This document shows positions 35,907-47,641 of a stretch of 64,000 nucleotides of DNA, one piece after another (the first letter of the stretch is position 1; each line of letters opens with the position of its first letter). The notes below the pieces were generated by a model that saw only the letters and a list, made by a program, of their open reading frames with translations, made no database searches and was not told where the DNA came from. The DNA comes from Annona cherimola (lineage: Eukaryota; Streptophyta; Magnoliopsida; Magnoliales; Annonaceae), in contig CM059972.1 in the NCBI GenBank assembly GCA_030490835.1, positions 9,764,264 to 9,828,263 on the forward strand, read 5' to 3'. Both the position numbers and the translations under genes were made by a program.

Positions 35907-36268
35907 TCTGGTTACCTGAGTCTGTTTATTCTACTTCATTATATTTGCTGATATGGGTTGCCAATTGTGTTAAAATCAAACTCAACTCAATGCAAATTAT
36001 AATAATATTTTTAATTCAACCGTAACCATATCAATTTTACAACATCTGAATTATAATGGGATAGAAAGTGGATTGGTGAATTGAGTTGGTTTTTTTATTA
36101 AAGGTTCCCTAAGCTGTTTTGTATGACTTTAAATAAACTTCGTATATATTAAAGTATTATAAACAAAAATTATGAAGTGAATAATTTTTTTTTATACATC
36201 TTAACTGCGAAAGACCTACCTTCATATATGTTGAAGTATTATAAACAAAAATTATGAAGTGAATAATT

Positions 36269-36468
36269 TTTTTTTTACACCTCTTATCTTAACGTGGGAG
36301 ACTCACCTGCTCCCAACAACAGCCAATCCTCACAATTGAGGCCTGCTCCCAACAACAGCCAATCCTCAAATGGAGGAAACGTATGTAATGCCCCTACAGA
36401 GGTAGGGATTCGAATCCACACGGCCCACAGCAATGGAATTATCACCACCACAAATGGCTGATGGTTAC
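36269..36468 (-). mobile_element. SINE, minus strand, with 13-bp target duplication
   Basis: gaagtgaataatt (36256-36268) and gaaatgaataatt (36469-36481) flank it. On the minus strand a B box gtggattcgaatcc is followed by a duplicated block (gaggattggctgttgttggg, twice) and a poly(A) tail. Upstream of it, at about 36130-36270, a local 90-bp duplication (attataaacaaaaattatg) is visible. Confidence 0.7.
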
Positions 36469-36481
36469 GAAATGAATAATT

Positions 36482-36935
36482 AATTATCTCTTAACAGATG
36501 CATATAATATGAGCAATAACTCCAGAGTAAGAAAATTGAGTGCTTTCGCTTTAAAATTTTAATACATTTATTTTGAAATTTGAACATTTTAAATAAAGCC
36601 AAATAGTCATCGGATTGGATGGTGCTTGAAAATCGGAAAGAAGGGTTGCAATGAGGATAAATTGATGTTACTTTTTTTTTATTATTGGTAATTGATGTTA
36701 CTCTTAGTTTGTAAGTTAAAATGTCAAATAGGGAAAGTCACGAGCAGGTCTAAATAATTATTTAGATTATTTTGGGCTTGACCATCTAGAATATTCTAAC
36801 TATGTATATAATTAATTTATCTAATTCCCAAGTTCATTAAAAATTAAAATTCCAGTGTCTTCAATTCATGTATTACATTTAAAACTGTTTATTTAATCTA
36901 AATACAAAAAATCAATTTGATTGAAATTTTTATAG
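36482..36935. other. AT-rich intergenic spacer
   Basis: No gene or element boundary recognised. Confidence 0.4.
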
Positions 36936-37221
36936 AGAGCTTCTGGGAAATCATAAAACTTTTTAAACCAAAACTTTTCAACCTAAAACTTTTCACTTTT
37001 TACAACTATTTTATTATTTAAAATTATTTTTTCACATCTTTATATACAACTACCCTATTTTTTAATCATTTCTACACAACTACCTATTCAACTATCCTAT
37101 CTATTTTAATTTTATTCTCTTTACTTATAATTACCTATGTCATGTCACATTATTTTTTACCAATTCAATTTTTACATTAAAAATTTTTGACCAAAAATTT
37201 TATTACTTCCCAAACACATCC
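36936..37221. mobile_element. MITE family A copy
   Basis: The right end ttacttcccaaacacatcc and interior (aacttttcacttttt, catttctacacaactacc, tatctattttaattttatt) match the reference copy; the left end is diverged (gagcttctgggaaatc). taa follows the right end. Confidence 0.7.
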
Positions 37222-37957
37222 TAATTTATAACATTTAAAAACTGATTGTGAAGAACCTCAAGCATTTACACTGTGAATTACATACAAATTTAATTAAAAT
37301 ATTTTGTCATATAATATTCAGAGAAAAGAATATAATGCATGAATTATTTTTAAAAAGTACAAAAACTAGAAGACCCGATACGTACAAGTTACAAATCTGC
37401 ACTTGCTTTTATTGGAGAAAAGCTCATGTATTAATACAATTTTTTTTCAAAATACACCTGTGCTGTTGAGCGACATTGTTAACTATTTTTTATGGGACAA
37501 ATGATCAACTTAGGCCGGTTTAAAAAAATGTATTTTTTAAAGTTGATTATAACCATGTTAAGTTTATTATTAAAGTCATACAATGTTTTTTAAGTCAGCT
37601 TCATTAGCATGGTACCTTTCAACCTCTTTGTACTAGGACTTAACACCCAGTGACTTGGAAATTGAAACTTTAACATATTTGTCATGAGCAAAACTAGTGT
37701 ATATATTGGATTGTAAGTTCGGACTCAACATATCATTTGGTCTTTAAAAGTTTAGTTCTGCACCTTATGTATTTGCTTCTTAATGATCAATAAGGATTAG
37801 TAGATTTTCAATAATATAAATAATAATCATCTGTAAAAAAATAAAAGTGTTTTATTGCATTAAATTTTAATAAAAAATTTAAAAATCTTTAATTTCTAGG
37901 TTCTGTAAAAATGAATGAATTAGCATATTTTTAAAAATTATAAACATATTAATATTA
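37222..37957. other. AT-rich intergenic spacer
   Basis: No supported gene; short open frames lack any recognisable features. Confidence 0.4.
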
Positions 37958-38238
37958 TGAGTGTGTTTGGTAAGTAATAAAACTTTTGATGAAAAATTTT
38001 TGGTTTAAAAGTTTCTAAAATGAGATAAAATGATAAGATAGGATAATTAGGGATAATGACGAAGAGTAAAAAGAATATATTTAAAATAGATAGGTTACAT
38101 GTATCAGTGTTTATATAAAAATAATTAAAAAACAGAATAGTTATATAGGAAGAAGTAAAAAAAAATCAAAAAATAAGATAATTATAAAGAGTAAAAAAAT
38201 TTTATTTGAAATGTTTTTGGTGTCAACAAATACCTCCT
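37958..38238. mobile_element. MITE family A copy, opposite orientation
   Basis: The left end gagtgtgtttggtaagtaat is clear. The interior reads as the complement of the copies at 25884 and 36936 (gatgaaaaatttttgg, gataatgacgaagag). The right end is diverged (gtgtcaacaaatacctcc). Confidence 0.68.
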
Positions 38239-39120
38239 ATATATCATTTTGGATTCAAATTTCGTGAATAAGATTTAAAATAATGAAAAGATATGAGAAA
38301 ACTTATATATTAGTTGCACATGATCGTTAAAAATAATTATTTCAGTTGAACTGATCATTAAAAATAATTATCTCAGAATAAATATTTTCTATATTTAATG
38401 CACCTATCAATAGTATATACTAAACGTGTAAGAGCGCATATATATGTAATTGTATGAGAGAATATATTAAAAATATATGTGGAAAAATAATTGGTATGTT
38501 CCCATACTAGATTTTTTGTGTAAAGTTGATATGAACTCTGAACCAACTCTATTTTACCTCTTGTTTTAATTTGACAAATGAAAAGAAGAGGTAAAGAGGG
38601 TTACTGTCAAAATTTTTATTATTTTAGAACTAACCTGAATATCTGAAATATTCTACCATAATAAATTACCTAAATCAAACTTCATCAGAATTTCGAAATT
38701 AAACTGGGCTACTCACGTTGAAGAAATAATTTTTAAAAATAAATTTACCTTGATTATTTCATTGATATTGTAAATATGTCCTTTTGCTAAAAAACAGTAG
38801 ATAGACTTAGCACGGGTGGCACATAAAATTTGTTATGCAAGCCCAGCCTGAAACCGTTTCCTTCTTCAAAATACCCATTTCGTGTCATTACTTAGATACA
38901 TCCACATGTCAACGTATAATTTCAGTTATTTTTTTAAAATTTTAATTATTTATGGAAATTAAAACCTGTTACGCTAAAGTATAAGGCAAGCAACCAAACC
39001 TGCCCGAATGTCGGAGTGTTGGGGCTGAACGTACAAATGTGAGGATTTGAAATTATTTGTATTCAGGAGACGTGGCCAGCTCTTTCCGGTGAGAAGCGTA
39101 GGCAAGAGGAGGAAGAACGC
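38239..39120. other. Intergenic spacer leading into the copy 4 promoter
   Basis: AT-rich to about 38800, then mixed composition. A gacgtggcc core at about 39069, 52 bp upstream of the copy 4 TATA box, is ABRE/G-box-like. Confidence 0.4.
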
Positions 39121-39127
39121 TATAAAT
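39121..39127 (+). promoter_or_regulatory. TATA box of small-gene copy 4
   Basis: TATAAAT in gaagaacgctataaattatgg, 177 bp before the ATG. An ATG at 39129 lies before the expected start of transcription and is probably not in the mRNA. Confidence 0.68.
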
Positions 39128-39297
39128 TATGGCTCCCCATTTCCCTTCAATCCCACGACACTTGGAAGATGTAATTCAAACACATTTCATAACCTCTGCA
39201 AAGCCCACGCCACTTGGAAACTCTTCTGTCAGACCTACTTCAAACACCATTCGTAAGCTAAAGAAAGGGATCTTGGGAGAGAGAGAGAAAGGGAGAG

Positions 39298-39552
39298 ATG
39301 AGGAAGTACGCAGAGTTGCTAAATGGAGGAGTAAGAATCGCCTGCCGCTTCCATTCCCATTGCCCGCAGACGGCGAGGATGTATTACAAGCCGCCCCACA
39401 CGACGGATAGTGAGGGCTGGAGCAACCATTTCGATTACAGCAATCGTGAAGCATGGACCGAGGCAATAGGGGACTGTGTGAGTTCCCCTAGAAACAAATT
39501 AGATGGCGGATCGGAGGACGCAACTGAAATCGTTCTATGCTCTGTCATGTAG
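39298..39552 (+). CDS. Small plant protein of the [13 protein letters not shown] family, copy 4 (84 aa)
   Basis: Intronless. [18 protein letters not shown] then [15 protein letters not shown] (residues 19-33). The middle is polar with Trp/Tyr residues ([23 protein letters not shown]). The tail [12 protein letters not shown] matches copy 3's tail. It is the longest member and the last before CHLH, whose 3' end faces it tail-to-tail about 0.73 kb away. Gly2 is replaced by Arg, so N-myristoylation, which copies 1 and 3 could permit (MGKY), is not possible here or in copy 2. Function unknown. Confidence 0.82.
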   Translation: MRKYAELLNGGVRIACRFHSHCPQTARMYYKPPHTTDSEGWSNHFDYSNREAWTEAIGDCVSSPRNKLDGGSEDATEIVLCSVM

Positions 39553-40285
39553 GGCCATCAGGAAGGAATGACAATGTCCCGATCTTCCTTTCTATAAGTC
39601 TTTTTTTTTTTTTTTTTTTTGCCTATTTCGAACTGCTGCATGAATTCTTTTCTTATAGGGATTAAATACGACTGTTTTTATTGTGTCATGATGCCAATAC
39701 TTCAAATGACGGGCCAAATATCAAAAGGACCCAGCATCAGGAGCAAAATGTAGGTAACTCCACAATATAATTTGGAGAAGCGGTTTTAACTGTTTTTCTG
39801 ATTCGGAAGCAGGCAACTCTTTTTTTGTTGCCTTTGGGCAGCTCCCTCTGCTTCAAAATTTAAACTCAAGGCACATATAGCTTACTTCGGTATCGAATAT
39901 TTAGGCTTTATTCTCAATTTGACAAAAGATCCAAGCCTTGATAACTATTACCATAATTGTCTTCCATCCTCTGTACTGGAATTTAAAACCCACGTTCAGT
40001 TCAAAACGATGGCTGGCCAAGTCAGTACCAACGAGATCCTCAAAAAATGACTGGCTTGGATCGTTTGTTTGGTTGCTCGAAGACAATCTTCGACCAGACC
40101 AAGAACAACATGTAATATAGCAATCATATATTCATTCAATCAAAAGTCCCTTACAAATTTTCCAGGAGAGACCAAGAACAAACACTGAAACTCCACAAAT
40201 ATTCCCGGGATAGAGACCAAGAACGGACAGCTGAATCTCTACAATGAATGAAGTAAAGGCTCGAAATCCCCATTTTGGTCTCTAT
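39553..40285. other. Convergent 3' flanks of copy 4 and CHLH
   Basis: Contains a T-run at 39600-39620 and, at about 40150-40260, the CHLH 3' UTR with a short imperfect repeat (gagaccaagaac at about 40167 and agagaccaagaac at about 40214). No additional gene. Confidence 0.45.
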
Positions 40286-43200
40286 CTACCGTTCAATCCC
40301 TTCGATCTTGTCTTCCACCTCCGAATATAACTGTCTGAGCTTCTCCAAATTCTCCTCCGATGTCTCCCAGTACCCACGGCCATTAGCCTCTAGGAACGTC
40401 TGCACCAGCTTCCTGAAGGAGTTGGGATTGGTGTTCATCAGCCTCTTCAGCATCTCCTCATCTTGGATGAATGTGGTGTTGGCCTCTTCATACACCCAAT
40501 TGTCCACTTGTCCTGATGTTGCACTCCATCCAACGGTGTTGGTGAGCCGCTTCTCGATCTCCCGAACACCCTCATACCCGCTGGATATCATCCCTTCATA
40601 CCATTTGGGGTTGAGCAACTTAGTGCGGGCGTCAAGTCGCACCGTCTCAGCTAACGTCCGCACTTGGGCATTCGCCGTGGTGGTGTCTGCAATGTAAGCA
40701 TTCGGCTTCTTCCCATCTTTCCTAAGTGTTTGAACAAGGTTGGTCGGGTCTGAGTCGAAGTAGTGGCTAACATCGGTGAGGGAGATTTCGGAGGAGTCCA
40801 GGTTCTGGAATGTGGCTTCCGCGGTGCTGAGCGCCATCTCAAACACCTTGCGCTTCTCGGTCATGCCGGCGCCGGGAGCATCGCAGTCAAAAGCGAAGGA
40901 CTTGCGGCTGAGATACATGTCCTGGAGCTGCTTCTCGTCGTTCCAAGAGGAGTTCTCCACGGCCAGGTTGACGTTGGAGGAGTAGGAACCGGAGGCGTTG
41001 GAGAAGACGCGGGTGGCCGCCTCACGAACGGTCACCCCCAAGCTCTTGGCCTGCTCCACCGCGTGCTTCTTCACGTAGTTCTGCTCCTCCGGCTCGTCCC
41101 GCTCGGCCACCATCTTCACGGCACGGTCGATGAGATTCATCTGCTCGGCCCCATCAGAAAAAGAATCCGTAAGAACAACTACAAATGAAATTCACAGCAT
41201 CTGAATTGGGCTGTGAGCTCATCTTAACTACGTACCTGGTTGATGAAAAGATCTCTGAAGACACCAGAGCAATTCACAACAACATCGATTCTGGGCCTGC
41301 CCAGCTCTTCGAGGCTAACCGGCTCGACCCTGTTCACACGCCCAAAAGTGTCTGCGACAGGCCTCACGCCGATCATCCACAGAACCTGGGCCAAAGACTC
41401 CCCGTACGTCTTGATGTTGTCCGTCCCCCACAAGACGAGCGCCACCGTTTCTGGGTACTTGCCACCGTTGTCAATCTTCTGTCGCTCTAGCAACCGATCC
41501 ACCACCACCTTCGCACTCTGCATTGCAGCTGCAGTGGGAATCGCTTGGGGATCCAGCGCGTGGATGTTCTTGCCCGTGGGCAACACCTTGGGGTTCCTGA
41601 TGGGATCCCCACCAGGGCCCGGTTCCACATAGCTCCCTTGCAGAGCCTGCTTCAAGCTCCCAAGCTCGTTGTCAGCCACCACCAGCTTCAAACACTCCCC
41701 CAGGAACTCGAACAGCGTCCGGAGCTTCTCCCTGTCGGCCCTGTAGAACCGGGTGGTCGACAGGTACTGCACCCACGGCTCGTTGATGCCGAACCCCAGA
41801 ATCGACCCGAGCTTGCCGGCCACGTCCACCACCTGCCCTTTCTTGTTCGTGGTCCGATCTACAAATGTCGAGATTGCGCCCCGCGACGCTTCCGTGATCT
41901 GGCGCAGCAGCTCCACGTCCTTGAGGATGCCCTTGTCGTTCCCCCGGTAGACGTCCTCGATCTCACGGCCCGCCGTCTCGGCCAATATTCCTGGCAATGA
42001 ATAGATTTCATCTTCTGGGCGATCCAGCGCTGCTATGTTCACCAACGTGGCGACAGCCTCCATCGCCGACGGCGGTTCCCCAATGACATGGAGGCCGCAG
42101 GGGAGCAATCGGGACTCAATCTCCATGATTTTGGAGTAGACCTTCCCAACCACGAGATCTCTCTCGGCCGGTTTCAGCTCCGCGCCTTCTTCAGGAAGGC
42201 TGACATCCTTGTCCAGGTTGCACTGCCTGGCAGTGCTGATGATAGAGTTGACAATCTGCGGGCCGCGCCCTGTGTCCTTGAGCGACTGGTAGGAGGAGAT
42301 GAGCTCGGAGAGCTGCTTGAGCCCCTTGTACAGGCCGGCGTTCTCCGCCGGCGGGGTCAAGTAGCTGATCGTGTTGGCATAGCTCCGGCGCTTCGCGATG
42401 GTGGCCTCCGACGGGTTGTTGGCGGCGTAGTAGTAGATATTTGGTATGTTGCCAATGAGGCTGTCAGGGTAGCAGACGTCGCTCATCCCGACCTGCTTTC
42501 CCGGCATGAATTCCAGCGAGCCGTGGGTGCCGAAGTGCAGGACGGCGTCGGCTTTGAAGATCTTCTCAACGAAGGAGTAGTAGGCGGCGAAGCCGTGGTG
42601 GGGGCTGGCGGATTTGGAGAAGAGGAGGCGCATGGGATCGCCTTCGTAGCCGAACGTCGGCTGCACGCCGATGAAGACGTTACCGTACTGCTTGCCGTAG
42701 ACGAGGAGATGCTCGCCGTCGGAGTTGAGGTTGCCGGGGGGCTTCCCCCAGTTCTCTTCCAGCGCAGATGCGTAGGGAGTGAGGCTCTGGTACTCGCGGA
42801 CATTCATCTTGTAGGAGATGTTGAGATTTGGGCTGCTGAATTTGGCCTCCTTGTCGTGGATGATGTCTTCTATGAGCTCCTCGGGCGTCGACGGGAGGCC
42901 TTGGACGTCGTATCCCTCTCTCTCCAGGTCTTTCACCACGGAGAAGATGGAGGCGAAGACGTTCAGGTAAGCGGCCGTCCCCACATTGCCTTTGTCCGGC
43001 GGGAAGCTGAACACCGTAATTGCCACCTTCTTCTCCTCCTGCATCAACAACATCCATTAGACAAAATTAATAACCGCCAGACTATGAGAGCAACCCAAGT
43101 TCGATCGTGAAAAATGGCAACTGGGAACATGAAAAAGGACATTTGAAACATGCCCAAGTTCCCTGCAGGAATCCCTCGAACAGCACACAAACAAAAAACA

Positions 43201-46200
43201 GATACACTATTATTATTATTTTTTTTTTTTAAAGGGGAAAACAGATACTATTATTAAAATGGAGAAAAATGGTTTTCACTCTCCTAATTATTTCAATGAT
43301 CATATTCTCAAGCATTATTTCATAGGACATTGATAGAGAGACAAAGCTACCGTCACCGAGATTGAAAAGTGGAGCACAAATGCTGTCAAATTTACCAGCC
43401 GGATGCAATTTCATATATACGCATTTTAAATGCAATTCGTGTCCTTTTTGTCCCGACGCAGCCTCGCAGCGAATGATGCCTACAAGTAACCCGACAGACA
43501 TTGAAACCGTTGCATATGTGGATGCACGCCCTTCAGATGAAACCGTCCGCTTCATGGGAGCCACCATGGAAGGACGGATCAAACCCAAAATTGTATTACC
43601 TATATGATTCTCTGTCTGATCGGCTGCAGAAAAATCGACCAGCATGGATAAAGCAAAACTGAAAATTAACCACACAGATGAAATTTTTTGGCAGGTAAGC
43701 ACCAAGTTACAAGCACCAATGCCGACTTGAGTATTAAAATGCCGTCCGAGACACACGACGGATATCTCAACGGGCACCAGCCGCACGGCCACAAGTGGCG
43801 AAAGTGCATGCTCTGTTCCCGGCCTTCTTTTGTCATGATTTACCTCAAAAGTAGCACTAAAAAGACATCTCCATGTGAAAAGCTTGTCCGACTAAGATGG
43901 TATTACTAGAAGTGGGGCTTTTGAATATGGAAATATAATTTCTTTAATTGCAAATTATACTATAGAACTGGTTATATAGAAATGGATTCACGGGAACTTC
44001 TTAATTAGGCCCGTTAAGATGATTAGGTTAACCAATCAAAAAAAAGATGATTACGTTAAAATCTAACCCAACTACATTATTTAACACATTTTATATAACT
44101 ATGGTACATTAAAATCTAAGTTCCATGTAGTTTACAGTAGTTCATCACACACGTCATTAAAAGTAGCTTTTTTTTTTTTTTGGCAATAGAAACATAATTT
44201 TAGCTAAGTATAAATGAAATTGGCTGCGTGTAGTTATTTAGCAATAAAGACTACTTGACTACATAAGGACGATAGTATTTGGTGCATTTGACATTGGAGA
44301 TAAGGTAAATCTACATTGGCTGAAAAAGTGACCGCATATGAACTTCTGTTGTAGTGTGCGAATATAAATCTAGATTATTCATTTAGCCATCTGTCGGCTT
44401 GCTCTGTATTTTAGAAAGTAAAAAATGATAACATTAATTTGGAATATACTAAGGTGCAACATAAGGTAAAATATGATTATATAAGACCTATTTTGATGAT
44501 TAAAATCTACTTCACCTGTTACATTCAATATTATTTATTTATGTACGACATCGAGTTTCATTAAAAATAAATATGGGTCTTGTCCAAAAAATGTAAAATC
44601 AATATAATATATCTGTATCAAAAAATATATAATAGAATTATTTGACTAACATATCAACTTTAAAGATGTTCATATAACAACCAAAGCATCTAAAATATTA
44701 TTTTAACATGGATAAATAATTTTATAAAATACTATAAAATTTTAATGCATTTAAGAATGAATATGTGTTTTTTTATCGTTTAGATATAATCACATGAACT
44801 TTTAAGCAAATGTTGCCCGCTAAAATTTTGATTGAGTTAATTTTGGCACCATGAAAAAATAAATGAGGTTAAAATAAAAGATTAATTAGATTCTGAGTTC
44901 ATAATCAATACAAGCCACATTTGGTGCAACCTAACTAAGCGCAGCAAATTTACTTTTTGTAGATACTCTCGAGGATTGGGAGTTGGAACCCGAGGCAAGT
45001 TTTGCAGAAGCACAGAACAAAAACGCTGCGCTAGGGACAAAAAATTACCTTGGATTTCCTCTTTAGCTCCGCCCACCGGATAGCTCTTGTGCACAGCTGC
45101 TCCACCCTCTTATGTAGTGCATGTGATTTCCCTGCGTTTCCATCCGCCGAAAACCATTCAATTCAACTGTTTAAAAAAAGAAAAAGAAAAAGAAAACTCT
45201 CCTTCCTTCCGTCTCCAATTAAGCAAACCCATTTCATTTTAATTCTACCCAATGACAACACACGCGTACGAAAACAGAGCAGACGAGAGACAGAGACGAT
45301 GATGATGAACTTGCCTGTTCTTGGATCCCGGCCTGAGAATACGATTGGCTCCATCCCACCATCCAGCTCCGGAAGAGCAACCTGCAGCGCTACTTGAATC
45401 GGGTGCAACCCCAAGCTGCTAATCAGCCACTCCTCCGTCGTCTGGAACACCAGTGGCAGCGCCACGATGTACGGTACGTCCAGCTTCCTCAATGCCTCCA
45501 CAGCCCTGGGATGATCCTGCCTCGCCGGGCCTCCCACCAAAGCAAACCCCGTCAGCGACACTACCGCATGCACAAACGACTTCTTCGTGATCGGATCCAC
45601 CAAGTACCTCTCCACCGGCCCCGAAAAATCCAGCCCCCCTGCAAAGATGGGAATCACCTTCGCACCCCTCGCCTCCAATTCCATAATCACCGCCACGTAA
45701 TGGCTTTCATCCCCAGTCACGATGTGGCTCCTCTGCAGAACTAGCCCAATCACCGGCGCATTGGGGCTCTTCAGCTTGTCATTCGCATCTCGCCGAGTTC
45801 CATACCAATTCAAATACTCCTTCACATCTTCGTACATACACGGAGCCAGCGGATGCCAAATTCCGCTGTCCAAGAACAGCACCGGGTCCGAATACTCGAT
45901 TTTCAGGCCTTTCAAGGCCGGGATGTAAGACCCAGAGATCATTTTCACGAAATTCTGGAGGTTTTCAGGGGACCCACCAAGCCAGAACTGGAGGCTGAGG
46001 ATGTAAAGCCTGGCGTCTTGGGCCTTGTCGCTGGGCAAGTACTTGAGAACTTTGGGCAGTGTCCTCACCAGCTTCAGCATGCTCTCAGCGAATCCCGCCG
46101 ACTGCTTCTTCCTCTTGAAGAGCTGGAAAAAGGGGCTCTTCGACTGCCCCAGCTGCGACATGCTGAAAGAGCCGAGCTTGTTCAGCCTCATCACCTCCGG

Positions 46201-46713
46201 CATGGACGGGAATACGAGGACGGCCTCGAGCCGGTCTCGTTCCTTCTCGACGGCGGCCTTCACCTTCAGGGCGAGCTCCTCCACGAAGATGAGGGACCCA
46301 ATGAAGATGTTGGCGTCCTCGAGGTCCTTGCAGAAGGTCTGGTACGTGGATTCATCCCGGAGCTCTTCCACCAAGTAGCCCACCACTTCAAAGGAAGCGT
46401 AGCGGTTTTGGGCGTTGAGGGTCTTCACAGCAGCGGAGAGCGACGATTGGTACTGGGCTTCGAGGACGACGTAGACGATTTTGACGGTGGGGAGGTTTCG
46501 ACTCCGGTCGGGAAGGATCCTGCGGACCTCCGGCGTGGTCTGGGTGAAAAGGCCATTGCCGACGGCAGCACATCTTACTCTGAGGTTGGGTCTGGTAGGT
46601 CTGTGCGGTTTGGATACAGAGGAGTGGAGGAATGTGTGTTTTTGGGTGAGGGAGGAGAAATGCTCTGTTTTGGAAGTTGGTAAGGGGAATGGAGAAGACA
46701 TGAGAGACGCCAT
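40286..46713 (-). CDS. CHLH: Magnesium-chelatase subunit H (CHLH/GUN5), complete, 4 exons
   Basis: Exons 46713-45315, 45131-45049, 43038-41236 and 41140-40286 join in frame to 1379 residues plus stop, the normal length for plant CHLH. Residues 1 to about 48 are a Ser/Thr-rich transit peptide (ending near LRVRCAAVG). [17 protein letters not shown] opens the N-terminal BchH domain; the CobN/Mg-chelatase body includes [98 protein letters not shown] and [19 protein letters not shown] binds protoporphyrin IX and with CHLI/CHLD inserts Mg2+ in the chloroplast; it also acts in plastid-to-nucleus signalling. Introns are 183, 2010 and 95 bp. Intron 1 begins GC (ACAG|gcaagt) rather than GT; the one nearby GT breaks the frame. 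No lesion is seen. Confidence 0.97.
44498..44780. mobile_element. MITE family B relic within CHLH intron 2
   Basis: Shares the family order ctacttcacctgttacattc, ttatttatttatgt, atgtaaaatcaatata, agcatctaaaatatta and aaatactataaaatttta. Ends are worn. It accounts for part of the large size of intron 2. Confidence 0.45.
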
Positions 46714-47087
46714 TGCAGAAGGATTGGATAAGGAATGTTGGAGCTTGAAGGAGAAGTGGGTTTGGGAAATGAAGAAAGTAGGTTTGGAAGATTGCTGGTA
46801 TTCTTTTTTAAATTTATAATTTGTTATGTAACATTTATGTTTTTCTGTTTGTTTTTCCTTCTTTTCTCTTCTGCTCTGTGGAATGCTGTGGGTATATGAA
46901 GGGGCGGGCTCGGCTGATTGCGATATGATCGTTTGTGTGGATGGAGACGAGGGACGATTTTAGTCCATTGGTGTTGGGGACGCAATGATGATGCCTACTC
47001 GCGAATTTATTATTATTTTTTTTCACTTCCACTGCGTTCTTGAAAAGAAGACGCGAACAAAGATCATTTGGATATATATTTTTTTAT
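46714..47087 (-). promoter_or_regulatory. CHLH 5' UTR and promoter-proximal region
   Basis: On the minus strand, ttcatataccc (about 46891-46900) is the best TATA-like string, 180 bp upstream of the ATG, preceded by a GC-rich agcccgcccct. The first family A MITE starts 377 bp upstream of the ATG. The transcription start is inferred only. Confidence 0.3.
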
Positions 47088-47090
47088 TAA

Positions 47091-47370
47091 GGGTGTGTCT
47101 GGGAACGGATAAAACTTTTAAATAAAAGTGTAGAGATGAAAAGTTGTCAAATAATGTAATATGATAGGGATAATGATGAGGAATAAATAGGATAAAGTTG
47201 AAATAGATAGGTTTGTTGTGTTGATAGTTGTGTAGAAATGATTGAAAAGTAGGGTAGTTGTATAGAAAAATGTAAAGAAATGATTAAAAAATAAGATAGT
47301 TGTGGAGAGTGAAAAGTTTTACATTGAAAAGTTTTAACTTGATAACTTTTTGTTGTTAACAAACACACCC
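47091..47370. mobile_element. MITE family A copy, first of a back-to-back pair
   Basis: Left end gggtgtgtctgggaacgg, right end gttaacaaacacaccc, flanked by taa at 47088-47090 and 47371-47373. It lies in the CHLH upstream region. Confidence 0.85.
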
Positions 47371-47373
47371 TAA

Positions 47374-47638
47374 GGATGTGTTTGGTAATGAATAAAATTT
47401 TCGATGAAAAGTTTTTGAGAGTAAAAGTTGTCAAATGATGTGATATGACAAGGGTAATGATGAGTAGTAAAAATGACAAAATTAAAATAGATAGATTAGT
47501 TGTGTGGATAGTTATGTAGAAATGATTGAAAAGTATGGTAGTTGTATAGGAAAATGTGAAAAAATAATTAAAAAATATGATAGTTGTGAAGAGTGAAAAA
47601 TTTTAACTGACTTTTTCTTTCAATTGCTAAACATACCT
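47374..47638. mobile_element. MITE family A copy, second of the pair
   Basis: Starts ggatgtgtttggtaatgaat immediately after the taa that ends the first copy, and finishes caattgctaaacatacct followed by taa (47639-47641). The two elements share the central taa, so one inserted into the target duplication of the other. Confidence 0.83.
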
Positions 47639-47641
47639 TAA

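Noticed and set aside
39129..39410. 93-codon frame overlapping the start of small-gene copy 4
   Set aside because: Its ATG is 8 bp from the TATA box, before the expected transcription start, and its frame differs from the conserved protein.
42088..43110. 340-codon plus-strand frame
   Set aside because: Antisense shadow of CHLH exon 3; composition follows the real codon positions.
43362..43607. 81-codon frame with [11 protein letters not shown], a faint echo of the HCPQTA core
   Set aside because: No MGKY-type start, no RMYYKPP, and it lies in CHLH intron 2; resemblance is chance.
45853..46683. 276-codon plus-strand frame
   Set aside because: Antisense shadow of CHLH exon 1.
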